The notes under the pieces were generated by a model, which was not told the DNA's origin, ran no database searches, and saw nothing but the letters and a program-made list of their open reading frames with translations. A DNA stretch of 64,000 bases from positions 128,507,123 through 128,571,122 of the forward strand of contig CP136069.1 in the NCBI GenBank assembly GCA_032622095.1. The letters are read 5' to 3'. Position numbers and translations under genes: made by a program. The DNA is from Siphonodentalium dalli. Lineage: Eukaryota > Mollusca > Scaphopoda > Gadilida > Siphonodentaliidae. Each line of letters starts with the position of its first letter. The stretch's first letter is position 1. Shown here in pieces: positions 1 to 12,015 of the stretch.

Positions 1-1653
1 TGCCATATTAGGGGATTCTTACCCTTCGCAGTGGCGCGGTAGGCATATTCTAGCCCCGGCCCACACAAGCACTATATGTCACAGAAAGACGCATTGACGT
101 CATTGGAATTATAACTTTGAACATGATGTTTGGGTCCCAAACAAAAAACATTCATTTGCACGACATGCAACAGAAATGAGAGGTCCGTGTTAGTCTATTC
201 CTGATATGGTAAAAACAAGGAGCGATTGTTCACTTGTGTGCGAAAAATTTAAAACAGCTGGAAAATAGATGTATCTATGGTAAGTATTCTTCGGAGCATA
301 TGTAGCCAATTACAAGACTGACATTCATTTTAATACACGAAGTGGATCGATGTTTGACCCTACCTTTCTCGAAGTTGACTTGTCAAATACCGCCATAACT
401 CCCACTGCATTGGAATGGAATGCGAATTTTATGCATTGCATAAATGATTTAAAGTTCCGAATTTTAAATGGAATTTATCATCGTATTTTCATGGAATATA
501 TCATCGTATTTACATGTATGCTTAAAGGGACTCATGACCTTCGAGATTGGTTCGTGCGAAACAACTAAAATGTCTGTAAAACAACTATCATCAACAAGTG
601 CATGACAATAGATTGACTTTGTTCTTATTTTCAGAATTTATAACTCTCAAAAATGCTATTTCGCATTGTTATTTAAACATTGCTGTTATAGTTGAATTGC
701 CACTGTAAAACATTGATTGTAAAGTAGTCACGAAATATGCTGAAAATCATATTCAGACTAAAATATCTGAACTTGCTACAATATGTTCTATGTCTGTTGG
801 TAAATCACTGTAACAGATTGTTTTACATGTATATATCTTTATTGCCTCCTTCTAATGTTATATTGAATAATTATAGATTACATTAATATGTACAGAGGAC
901 AGTATAAATAGTGATATGGGTTTTGAAAAAACGAACAGGAATATTGAATGTGATGGAAGCTCAGAATGCTTTCAATGATTTCAAAACACGACATTTCAGT
1001 ATTGGAGAACTATCAATAATGAATGTCAGAACAAAGTTTATCTACACATTCCTCCGGGTTATTCTTAGTGGTTATGTTTTTACATATCTTTATATTGGTT
1101 GCGCCTTTACCCACTGCGAGTGCATTGGGTCCCTTCAAATAGACTCAACATTTAAAGGAATTCACAGGCAATATAAATACCAATAACAATAGAAAATTAT
1201 CCACGCTCACTATAAATTATCGATATTATACATTTACTGTTGTAGGAAACGATCCTGTTCTGCTACTTTGAACCGCTGGCATGTGTATCTTCCATTACAA
1301 GTCGTCTATGAGCTTAGCAATAACATAAATATGATCGCAGCCTTCATTGTGCACGAAACATGTGTGATAACAGGTGATCCCCCATCTCACATTGTTCGCA
1401 GCTCGGTCTCATTTGCATAATCGTACGAGTGATGACCCTCAAATATTGATTATCAATTGATTATAATAGCACCTTCTTTACAATGTGTTCCTTCAAACAG
1501 CATTATTATTCCATAAATGTTGAGCACATCGTTCTTACTCCAAAACTCCTTAATTGTTACTTGGACTTCAGGCATCGATATTTCTTCCAAGCTCTGTGAC
1601 TTATATTTCAGCACTCGTTAGATACTGAAGGTATCATTGGTAACATCAACACT
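1..1653. other. No recognisable gene
   Basis: AT-rich sequence without a convincing coding region. Open frames at 350-568 and 911-1186 are short, show no domain signature and have no splice or family support. I see no tandem array or hairpin here until the inverted repeat that begins at 1654. Confidence 0.5.
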
Positions 1654-1735
1654 GATAGCTGAGTCCCAATATGTATAACCCACATGAAGTCAACATTGAA
1701 CTGATGTGGGTTATACATATTGGGACTCAGCTATC
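1654..1735. repeat. Perfect 32 bp-arm hairpin
   Basis: Bases 1654-1685 are exactly complementary in reverse to 1704-1735, with an 18-base loop. The arms contain GAGTCCCAATATG and its complement. It abuts the left side of the TTCGGAG-type foldback element and may be its terminal part or a separate miniature foldback insertion. Confidence 0.9.
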
Positions 1736-1739
1736 GGTT

Positions 1740-2975
1740 ACGTAGCGTTTTTCCGAAGACCCATAACTCCGAAGGTCCGATTCTCCGAAGGTCAGATTCT
1801 CCGACGCCCCGATTCTCCGAAAGCCCATAACTCCGAAGTCCCGATTCTCCGAAATCCCATAACTCCGAAGACCCATAACTCCGAAAGCCCATAACTCCGA
1901 AGGCCTATAACTCCGAACGCCCATAACTCCGAAGGTCTATAACTCCGAAGGGCCGATTCTCCGAAGGTCCGATTCTCCGAAGATCATGTTTTATCGCTTA
2001 TTAAATAGTGTACAGTCCAGTGGCGGGGTCAATGGGGCCCTAGGAAAGACCGCCCCCAAAAACATGTCAAATGTCATGTAAACGTCAGCAAATCCCTCCT
2101 AGGCATTCAAATATTCACAGTGTTCCTGTCCAGGGGAGCCCCCGGACCAACGATTGGGGGCGACCCCTCCCATGTATGCGTTCCCCAAATCAGGCCTTCG
2201 TGATATGCTTTCGGCATATCATATGCATGATATCTCCCCCACATATGCTAATTAGTGTGCACCCCTAAATGGGAACCCTGGCTCCGCCACTGGTGTGCAC
2301 CGGGTATATTATAACGAAACGCTGCAAGAATGTCAGAGTAGCCTAACATGCACAGGGGCGACAAGTTCTTCCCCGTTCACCCGTGTACATTTTACTCTGG
2401 CATCTCATGGGCCAACGTAACGTTATAGTATCTGGTGTATAGTCAGTGGCGGGCCAGGATTCCCATTTAGGTGGGGGCAGTAGGAAAAGTTTGAATATTT
2501 TGATGCCCCATGAACGATTTCCGGGCGTTTACATGACATTGGACATGTTTTGGTAGGGGCCCATATTGTCTGCAATAGCAAGTAGAGGTTTAATGGGGGC
2601 AGTGGGAATTTTGAACCCCTTGGCTTCGCCACTGGACTGTACATTATTTAGTAAACGATAATACCCCGATAAAACAAAATCTTCGGAGAATCGGACCTTC
2701 GGAGAATCGGACCTTCGGAGTTATGGGCCGTCGGAGAATCGGGCCTTCGGAGTTATAGGTCTTCGGAGAATCGACCCTTCGGAGGTATAGGTCTTCGGAG
2801 TTATAGGTGTTCGGAGAATCGGATCTTCGGAGTTATGGGCCGTCGGAGAATCGGGTCTTCGGAGTTATGGGCCGTCGGAGAATCGGGTCTTCGGAGTTGT
2901 GGGCCGTCGGAGAATCGGGTCTTCGGAGTTGTGGGCCTTCGTAGTAATAGGTCTTCGGAAAACCGGTCTGACGCC
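1740..2975. mobile_element. Foldback element with short-tandem-repeat arms
   Basis: The two ends are arrays of a roughly 15-base motif in opposite orientation: CGATTCTCCGAAGGTC-type units at about 1755-1984 and CTTCGGAGAATCGG-type units at about 2680-2968. Inside the arrays the symmetry continues: GTACAGTCCAGTGGCG near 2010 is mirrored by CGCCACTGGACTGTAC near 2627, and the segment around 2050-2110 mirrors about 2490-2560 imperfectly. This is a non-coding foldback DNA element. Open frames on both strands inside the arrays are by-products of the repeat. Related short-repeat units (TATTCCGAAGG) reappear at 12.6-13.3 kb. The transposase family is not determinable from this copy. Confidence 0.75.
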
Positions 2976-3062
2976 GCCGATGTGTTAATGAAAACCACCT
3001 ACCGGCTAATTATGAGACAGTTAGTGGAAGAGACTAAAAGAAATAAGTATATACATATATTT

Positions 3063-3556
3063 ACATACTAAGTGTTGTCATCACTAAATCCAGCATTCTA
3101 GTGTGGCTAGTTGCAGTTATTTCTCGGTGAATGCGCAACGGCTCATAACACCAAGCTCATAACACCATCGATACGTCATTGGGTTTGGAAAGACGAACGC
3201 GTAATGTTTTAGGCGCATTTGGACTCGCGCAGGATTGACTTAATACATCATCGAGTTTCAATATGAAGAGAAATTGTTCCTATTAACTTTTGCCAAGGGT
3301 GCTATTGGGTATTTTGGGCTGTTTTTGTCACGATACACTTTTCGATTTAAATACATTTACAAAAGTGTCTTTTTCGCTAAATGTATATAAATATAAGGAT
3401 TAACTGTCATGTGGACTATTTTTATTGAGATGTAACCGTGAGGTAAGTGGTCATAACTTGTATGTAAAACCCTTCGGGTTTTACACAAGTTTTGTCCACT
3501 TACCTCACGGTTACATCTCAATAAAAATAGTCCACATGACAGTTAATCCTTATATA
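3063..3556. mobile_element. Interspersed repeat, copy 1, with terminal hairpin
   Basis: This segment is closely repeated at 36112-36605. Both copies start near TTTACATACTAAGTG and end in a long hairpin (here 3391-3556) whose arms contain TAACTGTCATGTGGACT and GTAACCGTGAGGTAAGTGG. Copy 1 lacks about 17 bases (ATTGGTCGGCGCCCACG) that copy 2 has after CAGCATTCT. It is non-coding. Homology ends at the same place in both copies, just after the hairpin, which supports a discrete mobile unit, but no clear target duplication is visible. Confidence 0.8.
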
Positions 3557-4089
3557 AAACACGAGGTTATCATATTAATTACACAAATTAATGTAGTAAA
3601 ATCGTCAGTAGCATAATATATAAAAACAAAAATTTCCAGACATAACACTGGACAAAAGGAAGAAAACATGTAGCAATGCTCATATACGTTTGAATGCATT
3701 TATTTTTTTGAGAAATCCTACGACGAAAATGTCATCTTCAAATATCTTCTGAATAGACATATGTGGGGGAAATTTCCCTAGCATTTATATATTTCGAGCT
3801 CAATGTTAAAATGTGTTTGATTGTTAAACGGGAGTTACATAGACACTCACATATCGTAACATTACCCCTTGATAGCAGAAACTTGCACGTAAGTGGCAAA
3901 TGTCCAATTTTATATCTGCCTTTCGCGAACTGAGATGATGTTATTTTTCACCATCATCTGATTGAGTCTCATATAATTCGTTTGAATAGAGTGTATCCCA
4001 CCTTGTCACATGGATGGCACATATTTATTTATAAGAAATTTCCAATAAGCACACACAGTGCTGCAGTCTTCTACTTGAGCCTTGTCTGA
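3557..4089. other. Intergenic, no recognisable feature
   Basis: AT-rich DNA between the hairpin-ended repeat and the 3' remains of a minus-strand retrotransposon. No gene, array or inverted repeat was recognised. Confidence 0.4.
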
Positions 4090-5433
4090 TCGCTCATCTC
4101 ATTTTTCCAACGTGTGCGGGCATCCAGCAGAATGAAATAGCATGATTTGTGTCCAGTGCATGGTAAATGTGCAGTCTTTTTATATAATCATCCTTACACG
4201 TTACAGTTGCAACGACTCGATTATCCATCACGGAACCATCTGTGAACATGTGCATGTACTCTCGACAGAGAAAGACCAATACAATGGTGTTGTAAACGCT
4301 TTTTGCCATGAAAAACTCAAATCAGTTTTGTTGTTGGCCGTTTCAAAAGACATTGTGGAATAATAATGTTCGTGGTGTCAATCTCTACCTCTTGTAGATG
4401 TTGTTCTCGCGTAATCCTTATGATTTTGGAATTTGTTTATTACATTCAAAATAATAAGTGAACTGTGGACATTGTATTCCGGAGTGCACATTTAGGGAAA
4501 GTTGAGCTGCGTATTGAAGACTTAGTGTCATCATGCTATCATAAATTAGAATATTTGTTTGCCTCTACATGGAGGCTGTTAACAGACGATGTTCTAAATG
4601 CACCAAAGCTCAGGCGATGTCCTTGATGATTAATGGTATCGAGTTGACATCGGTGTGTTTCACATTGCAGAAGCATACACAACAGTTCCATAGTCGAGTT
4701 AAAATGTAAAGAGAGATTGATATACAATAACTTTAAACGAACAGAAAAGTGTGATCCCAAAAAAGTGGTTGCTAACAATTTAGTGCGTTCGATAATCGAG
4801 CTTTCATGTCATCAATGTGTGAACAAACGGAAAGTAAGTATCTTGTTGAAGATCATACCAATAAACTTGTATTCGTCAACAACAGGTATCCAGTTCTGGT
4901 TCCAATATAGTTTTGGACCAGAATGACGTCTAACGTTTCGACAAAATAAGACATATTTTGGTTTGGTTAGGGAAAAGTTAAAACAGTTATGATTCGACCA
5001 TTGCGCTAGCTTATTCAGGCACAACTGAATTTGTCGATAAACAGTGTCCATAGATCGACCATAACAGCATAGTAAAGAATGAGCAACGTATAAAAAACCT
5101 AAAATATTTGGTGGTAAAATATCAACTACACAGTTGATTGTTATGCTTAAAAGGGTATCAGATAGAATAGTGTCATAAGGAACCTTGTTTCTTGTAAGTA
5201 CGGTCAGACAAAGTCGCGGAGACTCCGACTTTGAAAGATCTGTTCGTATCAAAATATGCAATCTACCACGAAGTCCCATGTTATGTAGATCTTTAATGAT
5301 GTCAAACTTGCAGGTAGTATAATATGCTCACTCGAGATCGAAAAAGACGGCCTCATCGTATTCCTTTCCAACAAATGCTTCTCCAACATACGTTCCCAAA
5401 CTGCTGACGAATGCCGCATGCAGACGACACAGA
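4090..5433 (-). pseudogene. I/Nimb-like non-LTR retrotransposon, RT C-terminal half and RNase H
   Basis: The minus strand reads through the second half of a retrotransposon ORF2 with frameshifts and stops. Near 5360 the frame gives AVFFDLE, the conserved RT aspartate block. From 5279 down come GLRGRL, then LNKLAQWS and a KFIGMIF-like block at about 4860. A thumb region with FGAFRTSSVNSLHVEA follows at 4778-4539, and an RNase H stretch with FTDGS and CWMPAHVG lies at 4309-4094. RT followed by RNase H with the GAFRTSP-like block is typical of I/Nimb-type elements. The YADD box region is decayed. The N-terminal half of the same RT lies at 7054-7735, separated by an inserted foldback element. It is non-functional. 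Confidence 0.75.
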
Positions 5434-7053
5434 CGTTCTGACGATTCAGCGACCAATTTCACGATTCAGTGGCTTGACAACAACGGTGCAGCAGCATTTT
5501 AACGATTCAGCTACCGCATTATACATGATAGTTTATGAGAAACTTAGATAGAGGGTTTTTGCTGAATTGGGACGATGCAAGGGTTTTCTTATTGTGCTCA
5601 TTGTATATAGTAGACTTTGCAAGTCCACCAGGTCTACATATAAAATGAGTCGCAATCGACTTGGTCAAATAGCGACGGTCAGACTAAACGCGAAACGATA
5701 GCGAAAGGCTAATTATTTGGCTACAAGGAGGCATTAACAGTGCGAAAAAACATCCGACGTAAGCCTTGATATCCATAAATGTAGGATGTGTCCAATTCGT
5801 ACTTCTGTTGGTGCCATATTCGATTAAACTCGACGCAGAAATGCAGTAACAATGTTGCTTATTAGGCAACACATCGGCTAGACTATAACAACGACGACTA
5901 TATGCGACCTCGTTGAACGATAATTTCCATTTATAAGACGTATCTGTCCCTGATCGGGCAGCTTATTTCTTAAATAATGTAACCCCATGCCACATCAAGA
6001 AGTGTACGCACCGTGTTCTCGTTGTAATGAGTAGATCCTAGTTCAATACTTTGTAGACTGCTCCCCACCTTTGGTTCCATCGGGGCCAAATCACATATAG
6101 GAGAAGTCCACCTCTCGCTAACCAGAACGTTCTGACATTTGAATATGACCAAAATGCCCAGCATACCTGCACATTTCCCTCTCAGTGAACCCAGTGGTTT
6201 TGTAATTTTTGGAAAGTTGACTTTTTCATTCGAAAATGTCGCCACTCACTATAACATGAGTTGTAAGATATCAATTTTAAGTCATATTCTGATTACTGGG
6301 TGCATCTAAAGATATTCTCGAAAAATCTTTGACTGTTGAATTACTTTTTATAGGTGTTTATATGAAATTATTACCGAAAATTCTTCAAAATAATGAGCGA
6401 CAAAGATTTTTGAATAAATATAAAAGGGATGGATACCTAAACTTTTTTTAAACTTATAAAATATTAGAAAACTTGGGTCCAGAAAAATGACCAAAATAAA
6501 GAACAAAATAGCTTATACGTGTCTGGATCTTTTAATGCTGGTCAAACTAACAACGTGTGACTCATATGTGGTGAATGTCTAGCTAGCATGACTTTCATTG
6601 GAAATAATGGAAAACGACTTCTCAGCAACACAAGTGGATGAAATTTCAATTGCTGATCGCATAATCGTCGTTGCCACAGTCGCATATTCAGCGTTGTCAA
6701 TCGAGTGCGATTTTATCTCTCCTAAGTATGGCTATCAAGCGATCGATCACAAAACTGAGGTGAGCAGTAGTTGTGGAAAACTACACAAAGCCTTATGGCT
6801 GAGTTAATATCTGATTGCTATTCAATATAATAGGAAATTATATGGATTTTCTCAACACGAAAGACTTTCATACAGTGTTGGACCAAAACAATCAGTCTAT
6901 TTATGTTAAGAACATACTGTATATAATGTATTACGCAAACCGTCTAGTGCAATTTACTTCCATATTAGTTTGGTCGCTGAATCGTTAAAATGTCGCCGAA
7001 CCGTTGTTGTAATGCCACTGAATCGTGAAATTGGTTCCTTAATCGTCAGAACG
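5434..7053. mobile_element. 1.6 kb foldback DNA element inserted in RT
   Basis: The ends form imperfect inverted repeats of about 85 bases, starting CGTTCTGACGATT at 5434 and mirrored at 7041-7053. Each arm carries several ACGATTCAG motifs, spaced so that the arm resembles a small array of binding sites. The interior (about 5530-6950) has only short unremarkable frames (5684-5872, 5970-6245, 6598-6807) with no transposase signature, so the element appears non-autonomous. It separates two halves of one reverse transcriptase, which makes it younger than that retrotransposon. I could not define a target duplication. Confidence 0.7.
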
Positions 7054-7735
7054 ATTGTGCTGTGTGACATTGCAGGTTTGAAATGATGATGTGGGTATCA
7101 AGAAACCACACTAATCTGTTGTTCACCATTCGTCTACTTCTAATGTTTCACGAATGCAGCTCGTCAAAGCAATCGGACTATAATTGGATGGATTCTTGTG
7201 GTACTTGTTTGGTTTTGGAATGGGAATAATGTGTGCATCCTTCCAAGACGCTGGGAATTTTATGATTCATATACTTATCTCATTGAATAAATTTTAAAGT
7301 TCTACCAAAGATGTATACGGAATCTGTTTCAGCAATTCATACGATATATCTTGACTGTGGCTGTTTTATGGAATTGAGATAAGGCATCACTCAACTCTTG
7401 CGAGAGAAAGGGCGTCTTACAGTTTACTCTATTTTCATATTTGAAATTAAGTTATCACTTCTCTTCAAAGCTCTGATGGCGTGAAAACACTGTTAAATAA
7501 TTTTTTATATTACATTTGTTGTTTCTGAAAGTTGGTTTGAAATTTCCAATGAATTTGTGATTTGAGTTGCACCCATGTGTAAATGTTGAATGGATATGTT
7601 ATTGCCCTTACAGCATATCTTGTTAATCATCTGCCATACCCTGTTTGTATTTATTCCATGTAATTTCATTATATATACAGTTACAAATATAGGATGAATC
7701 AAGATTTCATGGATCGGATCCGACAGCAAGCGTAT
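7054..7735 (-). pseudogene. I/Nimb-like non-LTR retrotransposon, RT N-terminal half
   Basis: Minus-strand translation gives the start of an RT region in broken frames. It has WQMINKICCKG followed by an eIan-type block at 7640-7520 and YELLKQIPYTSLVELLNLFNE-like text near 7330. At about 7280-7170 comes FPASWKDAHIIPIPKPNK, followed by YSPIALTSCI (consensus YRPIALTSC). At 7160-7080 there is VNNRLVWFL. These are RT fingers blocks in the right order, continuing across the inserted foldback element into the 4090-5433 segment. Multiple stops make it a relic. Any 5' ORF1 or endonuclease region upstream of 7735 is not recognisable. Confidence 0.75.
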
Positions 7736-7764
7736 GTGCTTATATGAGTCGTTTCCGTGGATGA

Positions 7765-7784
7765 CCCCCCCCCCCCCCCCCCCC
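7765..7784 (+). repeat. Homopolymer C20
   Basis: An uninterrupted run of 20 cytosines in otherwise AT-rich DNA. Similar long C or G tracts recur at 30662-30681 and 41059-41076 and in every unit of the 47-64 kb array. The remainder of 7736-8365 holds no recognisable gene. Confidence 0.95.
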
Positions 7785-8365
7785 TCCTACCACGCGGCAG
7801 TATAGCCAATGTCAAAGGATGTGTTGATGTTTTGTGTTATCAGGTGTTGATAACAAGCATGTTCAGAAAGAGATTACATGATATGCACGCGTGGTAGGAA
7901 GGGGTGACGATAGGATATTTAAGTTTTCTTGTACAAACGTAGAATTATAGGTGATGGTGGTGTTAGTATGAAAGTAATATTAACTTGAATGTGTTAGTGA
8001 GGATACAGAGGAAATGCGATTTGTTTCAGAGAGAAAAGAGGTATGAATCGTATGACGGATGTATCAAATTAGATTGTAGATTTTATGGAGGAAAAGAAAG
8101 TATAGCATTTGGAATGGTATGGTTTGCTGCTGATGAGGTCGCCCCAATGCACGGACAACCCTTGTGGTGTTTTCTTCTTCGCGGCGTATCAATCATCAGT
8201 CACATTTGTTTGTTTGTTTTTGTTTTTGTTTCTTTTTTCCCCAGATAGACTCTTATGTGGGATTGTCAGTTAAGAGAAACGTTTGGCGTATTAGTGGTAG
8301 TTTAAGCTATTACAATTCAACCGTAGTCGTGTGTGTAGATATGAGAATGGCGCGAATGTGAGCAG

Positions 8366-9990
8366 TTAAAATGCTTGGGGGTTTTTAGTTCGGTTGGTCT
8401 CTGAAGAGTTTGTGAACGAAGCTAACGATTCCATATTTACGCTTTGGTCGAGGTTGTTCCATAGCTCTGTTGTGGAGGGGATGAAAGAGCGTCTACAGGT
8501 TTCTGAATAAAATTCGGGGATTCTGAGAGCGTCTAGCTGCTTGTCTGGTTTGTATACCAGATATTGAAATATTCGTGGGAGGAACATGATTTTGCACATA
8601 TGTAGGAGACATGCCATTAATCATTTTGTAGAAAAGTCTTAGTTTATATTTATTTCGTCGCGCTTTCAAAGTTTCCCATCCAGTTTCCTTCAACAACGTG
8701 GAATTATTTACCGATCTGGTGGCACCTGTTATGATTCGCGCGGCTTCGTACTGTATTTTCTCTATTTCGTCAGACTCCTGTTTAGTACACCCATCCCAAA
8801 TAATGCAAGCATATTCTAACACGGGTCTAACCAGGGTAAAATAACACTTTTGTAGAGATGATCTATCCAGATTATATCGATATTTTCGGAGGTAAGATAA
8901 TTATTTCCACGCGGAGTTCGTCATTTGATTGATATGTTCTCCCCATGTACCATCTTTGCTCAGAACAACGCCTAGGTGCTTATGCACTTCAACTTCCTTT
9001 ACTGGTTTTTCGTTCATTTGTAGGACTGGGTGTAGGATAAGTTTCTTTTTTGTTGGTGCATGTTAGGGATTCGGTTTTTGTACCGTTAAATGTCACAAGC
9101 CATCGTTTTGATCACGATTCTGGGTGAGAAATGTCATCCTTAAGTTTGATTGAGTCAATAATTGGGTCATCAATACGTAGTGAAATGGACGTGTCGTTGG
9201 CAAACAGACGGACATTGCATGCTACATTTGGTACAATATCGTTGATGTATACCAGGAATAAGATGGGGTCTATAATATAGCCTTGATGAACTCCCGCTGT
9301 GACCCTTCCCCACTTAGAGGAGTATGTTCCTAACACAACGCGTTGTTCTCGGTTTGATATGTATGAATCGAACCACTTTATAAAATATTTGCTTATTCCT
9401 ATCGACTGAAGTTTGTAAATTAGATCTTCATGTCAAACCTTGTCAAACGCTTTGCTTATGTCAAAAAATAATAGTCGAATGTCACACTCGCCATCTAAAG
9501 AGTTCAACTCCTCGTGGTAAATGTCGCATAACTGGTATATGGTAGAGTCGCCAGGCATGAAGCCTGATCGTCGGTCGGTTAGGACACTGTTGGTTTGGAG
9601 GAAACACATTAGATGTTTAGCAATACATTTTTCAAAGACCTTACTTAGACAGTGTAGTAATCATATTGGTCGATAATTCTCAGGGTTACTACGGTCTCCT
9701 TTTTTGAATACTGGGACAACGTTAGCTTGTTTCCATTCGGCGGGGAAGTAGGATTCTGTGAGGTAGCGGTTGAATATTTTTGAAAGGGAGATACTCAGGC
9801 TGGGGCAGTTTTTCAGTATACGTGGGCTGATCCGATCTGGACCAGATGCTTTATCTGGTTGAAGTTTTTTTTATTACATTATAAGCTTCAATTTCAGTTA
9901 TAGTTACAGTTTCAAGTTGGATCTTTTTGGCGTCCCTGTTTGTATGGGTATAGTGATCACGATTATTGAGGAATGTTTCCCAATGTGCCT
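8366..9990 (-). pseudogene. CR1/L2-like non-LTR retrotransposon RT, 5' truncated
   Basis: The minus strand carries a nearly continuous reverse transcriptase with a few stops and frameshifts. The blocks in order are KPDKASGPDRISPRIL-like at about 9850, YFPAEWKQANVVPVFKKGDRS at about 9750-9690, a GFMPGDSTIYQL-like block near 9550, and the AFDKV equivalent at about 9450. Next come VTAGVHQG with a short insertion-prone region at 9300 and LFANDTSI (consensus FADDTSI) at about 9200. The C-terminal block LEYACIIWDG ... IQYEAARIITGATR lies at 8822-8493 and RSFIPSTTELWNNLD at about 8470. The FADD box has mutated to FAND, so even an intact frame would be inactive. The sequence ends without an endonuclease domain near 9990, so the copy is 5' truncated as is usual for target-primed integration. 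Confidence 0.8.
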
Positions 9991-10925
9991 TATTTGATAA
10001 ATCGTTTAGAAGCAGCACGACTATATCTAAATTTCTTGTTTGTTTATTACATTATATTCATCTCTGTGGTGACTTCATGTAATTTGTGCATGACATGTTT
10101 AGAGTAGGAGGCATTATTTTCATCAGCAAACATTATTAATTTGAGGTCTTTACAGATGTTTGGTAAGTCGTTCATATATCAGCAAAAGAAGGGTCCTAGT
10201 ATATATCATTGATGTACTCCACGTGTTGTAAATCCTTGGTTGGATAAGTGGCCTTCGTATAGCACATATTGCTTCCTATGTGAGAGATAGCTACGAACCA
10301 ATTCAGTGCATCCATAGTGTTCAAGTTGTGTTATTAGTATATCATGGTTTATCGTAACAAATACATTTGATACATTGTAGATCAAGGAAAACACACGATG
10401 TGTTGTTTCTTGTCTAAAGCTCCAGTTATTTTTCCAAAAGATCAGTTAGAGTGCAAGTATTGTTGAGTGGTCCCTTCTGAATTCGTATTAGCTCTCATAT
10501 AAGAGGCTGTGTTTTATCAAATAATTTCTCACTCTTTCGTGCATTTCTTTCCCAAATACCTTTGCAAATAGTGGTAATACAGAACACTGGGTACAATTGC
10601 TCATATTTCATGGGTATATAGCTTTGTAAATAGGAATGACTTTAGCTCTTTATGTCTGGGAATGCTCACCTACATGCGTGAGAGGTATTACGAGGGACTC
10701 ACCACATTGTATTACAACTGAACATTTAAGATCATCTGTATCAATATCCTTATTTTAGTTAATGTTGTTAAGAATGTGTGACATTTCAAGTTCACTTGTT
10801 GGATTTGTAAAGAATGAAGAAACATTGGGATGTTTTAGATAGTCTGTTGCCTTTTGTTCTTATTTAATTTTATCCGCAAGCTTTGGTCCTATTTTTGTGA
10901 CGTATTCGTTGAATTTTGTTGAATT

Positions 10926-11165
10926 GATTGGGGTTTAGTGTCGCTTTCAGCAAAACAGTGATTTCAATGGATGATACATCGTCGACCATGTGCGGCAGAC
11001 CACCGCCATCGGTGAGCAACTGGCAACTCCACCAGATAACGATTTCGAGTTACAAAGAAGGATGGAAGCATGTGGATTTCAACCCTCATCGACAGCGCTG
11101 GAGGGCGAAACGGCTTGGACTTGAACGCCTAACCGATTGGGCCGCCGAGGCCTGCCGATGCCCCT
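10926..11165 (-). mobile_element. tRNA-derived SINE with 14 bp target duplication
   Basis: The insert is bounded by identical 14-base direct repeats, AATTTTGTTGAATT at 10912-10925 and 11166-11179. Read on the minus strand, the 5' part contains a pol III A-box-like CGGCCCAATCGG (11133-11144) and a B-box GGGTTGAAATCC (11074-11085) about 50 bases apart. The 3' end reads GCTGAAAGCGACACTAAACC, similar to a 3' domain I recall from molluscan SINEs. It therefore lies in the same orientation as the retrotransposon it interrupts. The plus-strand open frame 10928-11167 is spurious. The exact SINE family name was not determined. Confidence 0.82.
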
Positions 11166-11847
11166 AATTTTGTTGAATTACCTTATCACTTATGTAATTA
11201 TTTTCATATAGAAATTTTGGTGAGTGGCTGTATTTTTCATATTGAGAATAATCTTGAGCAGTTTCCATGTCACATGCATATTACCTTCGCACTTTTGAAA
11301 CTTGTTATGATAATAGTGTTGTTTGGCTATGTGGATGATAGAACTTCATCTATTCCTAAATGCGTTATATCGGCCATTATTATATATTGTCCTGTATTTA
11401 AGAAATATTTTGTATAATTTATTTTTCCTCTTTGTCATCCAACATTTTAATTGTTTTCTTGCACATGGGAACGATTTGGTTATAGGTACCTGTAATCTTT
11501 TCATTGAATCTTATACAAGCGTTTTTGCGGTCCTGGCTGTTTAGTATTTCATCCCAATGTGGAGAAGAAATTCCATTGATCAAATTATTTATTTTGCAAT
11601 TCAAATAGTTTCTTTGATAAATGATAGTCTCTACTTTACAAATGCTCTTTCTCCATTGGTAACCATGAGGTAGATATATATGTGTTCAGTTACATCTTCC
11701 TCAAATATACCGAGGGAGATTGAACAAGAGAGATCACAGTTGAACAATATGTGTTCGATTAGGGTTGCACTGAATTTTGTTATTCTAGACTATCTAGTGA
11801 CATGTGTTGTTATTGGAAGCAACAGGTAGGACTTAAGATTCATGAAG

Positions 11848-12015
11848 TTTTTGCCAGATGAGTTATCTGTGTATATTGATATTAAAGTCACCTATTATGA
11901 ATTATTCTTCCTTCTCGGTTTCTATATTAGTGTTTTGCCAGGTGAGTTATCTGTGTATATTGATATTAAAGTCACCTATTATGAATTATTCTTCCTTCTC
12001 TGTTTCTATATTAGT
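11848..12015. repeat. 84 bp tandem duplication inside endonuclease
   Basis: Two adjacent copies, about 11848-11931 and 11932-12015, differ at only a few positions (CCAGATGAG versus CCAGGTGAG, CTCGG versus CTCTG). The length is a multiple of three, so on the minus strand the duplication preserves the endonuclease frame and repeats the IIGDFNIN motif. Confidence 0.9.

Noticed and set aside
1727-2998. Arg/Ser-Glu-rich frames in the TTCGGAG arrays
   Set aside because: They arise from the 15-base repeat read on either strand.
10928-11167. 79-codon plus-strand frame
   Set aside because: It coincides with the SINE and is antisense to its pol III promoter.
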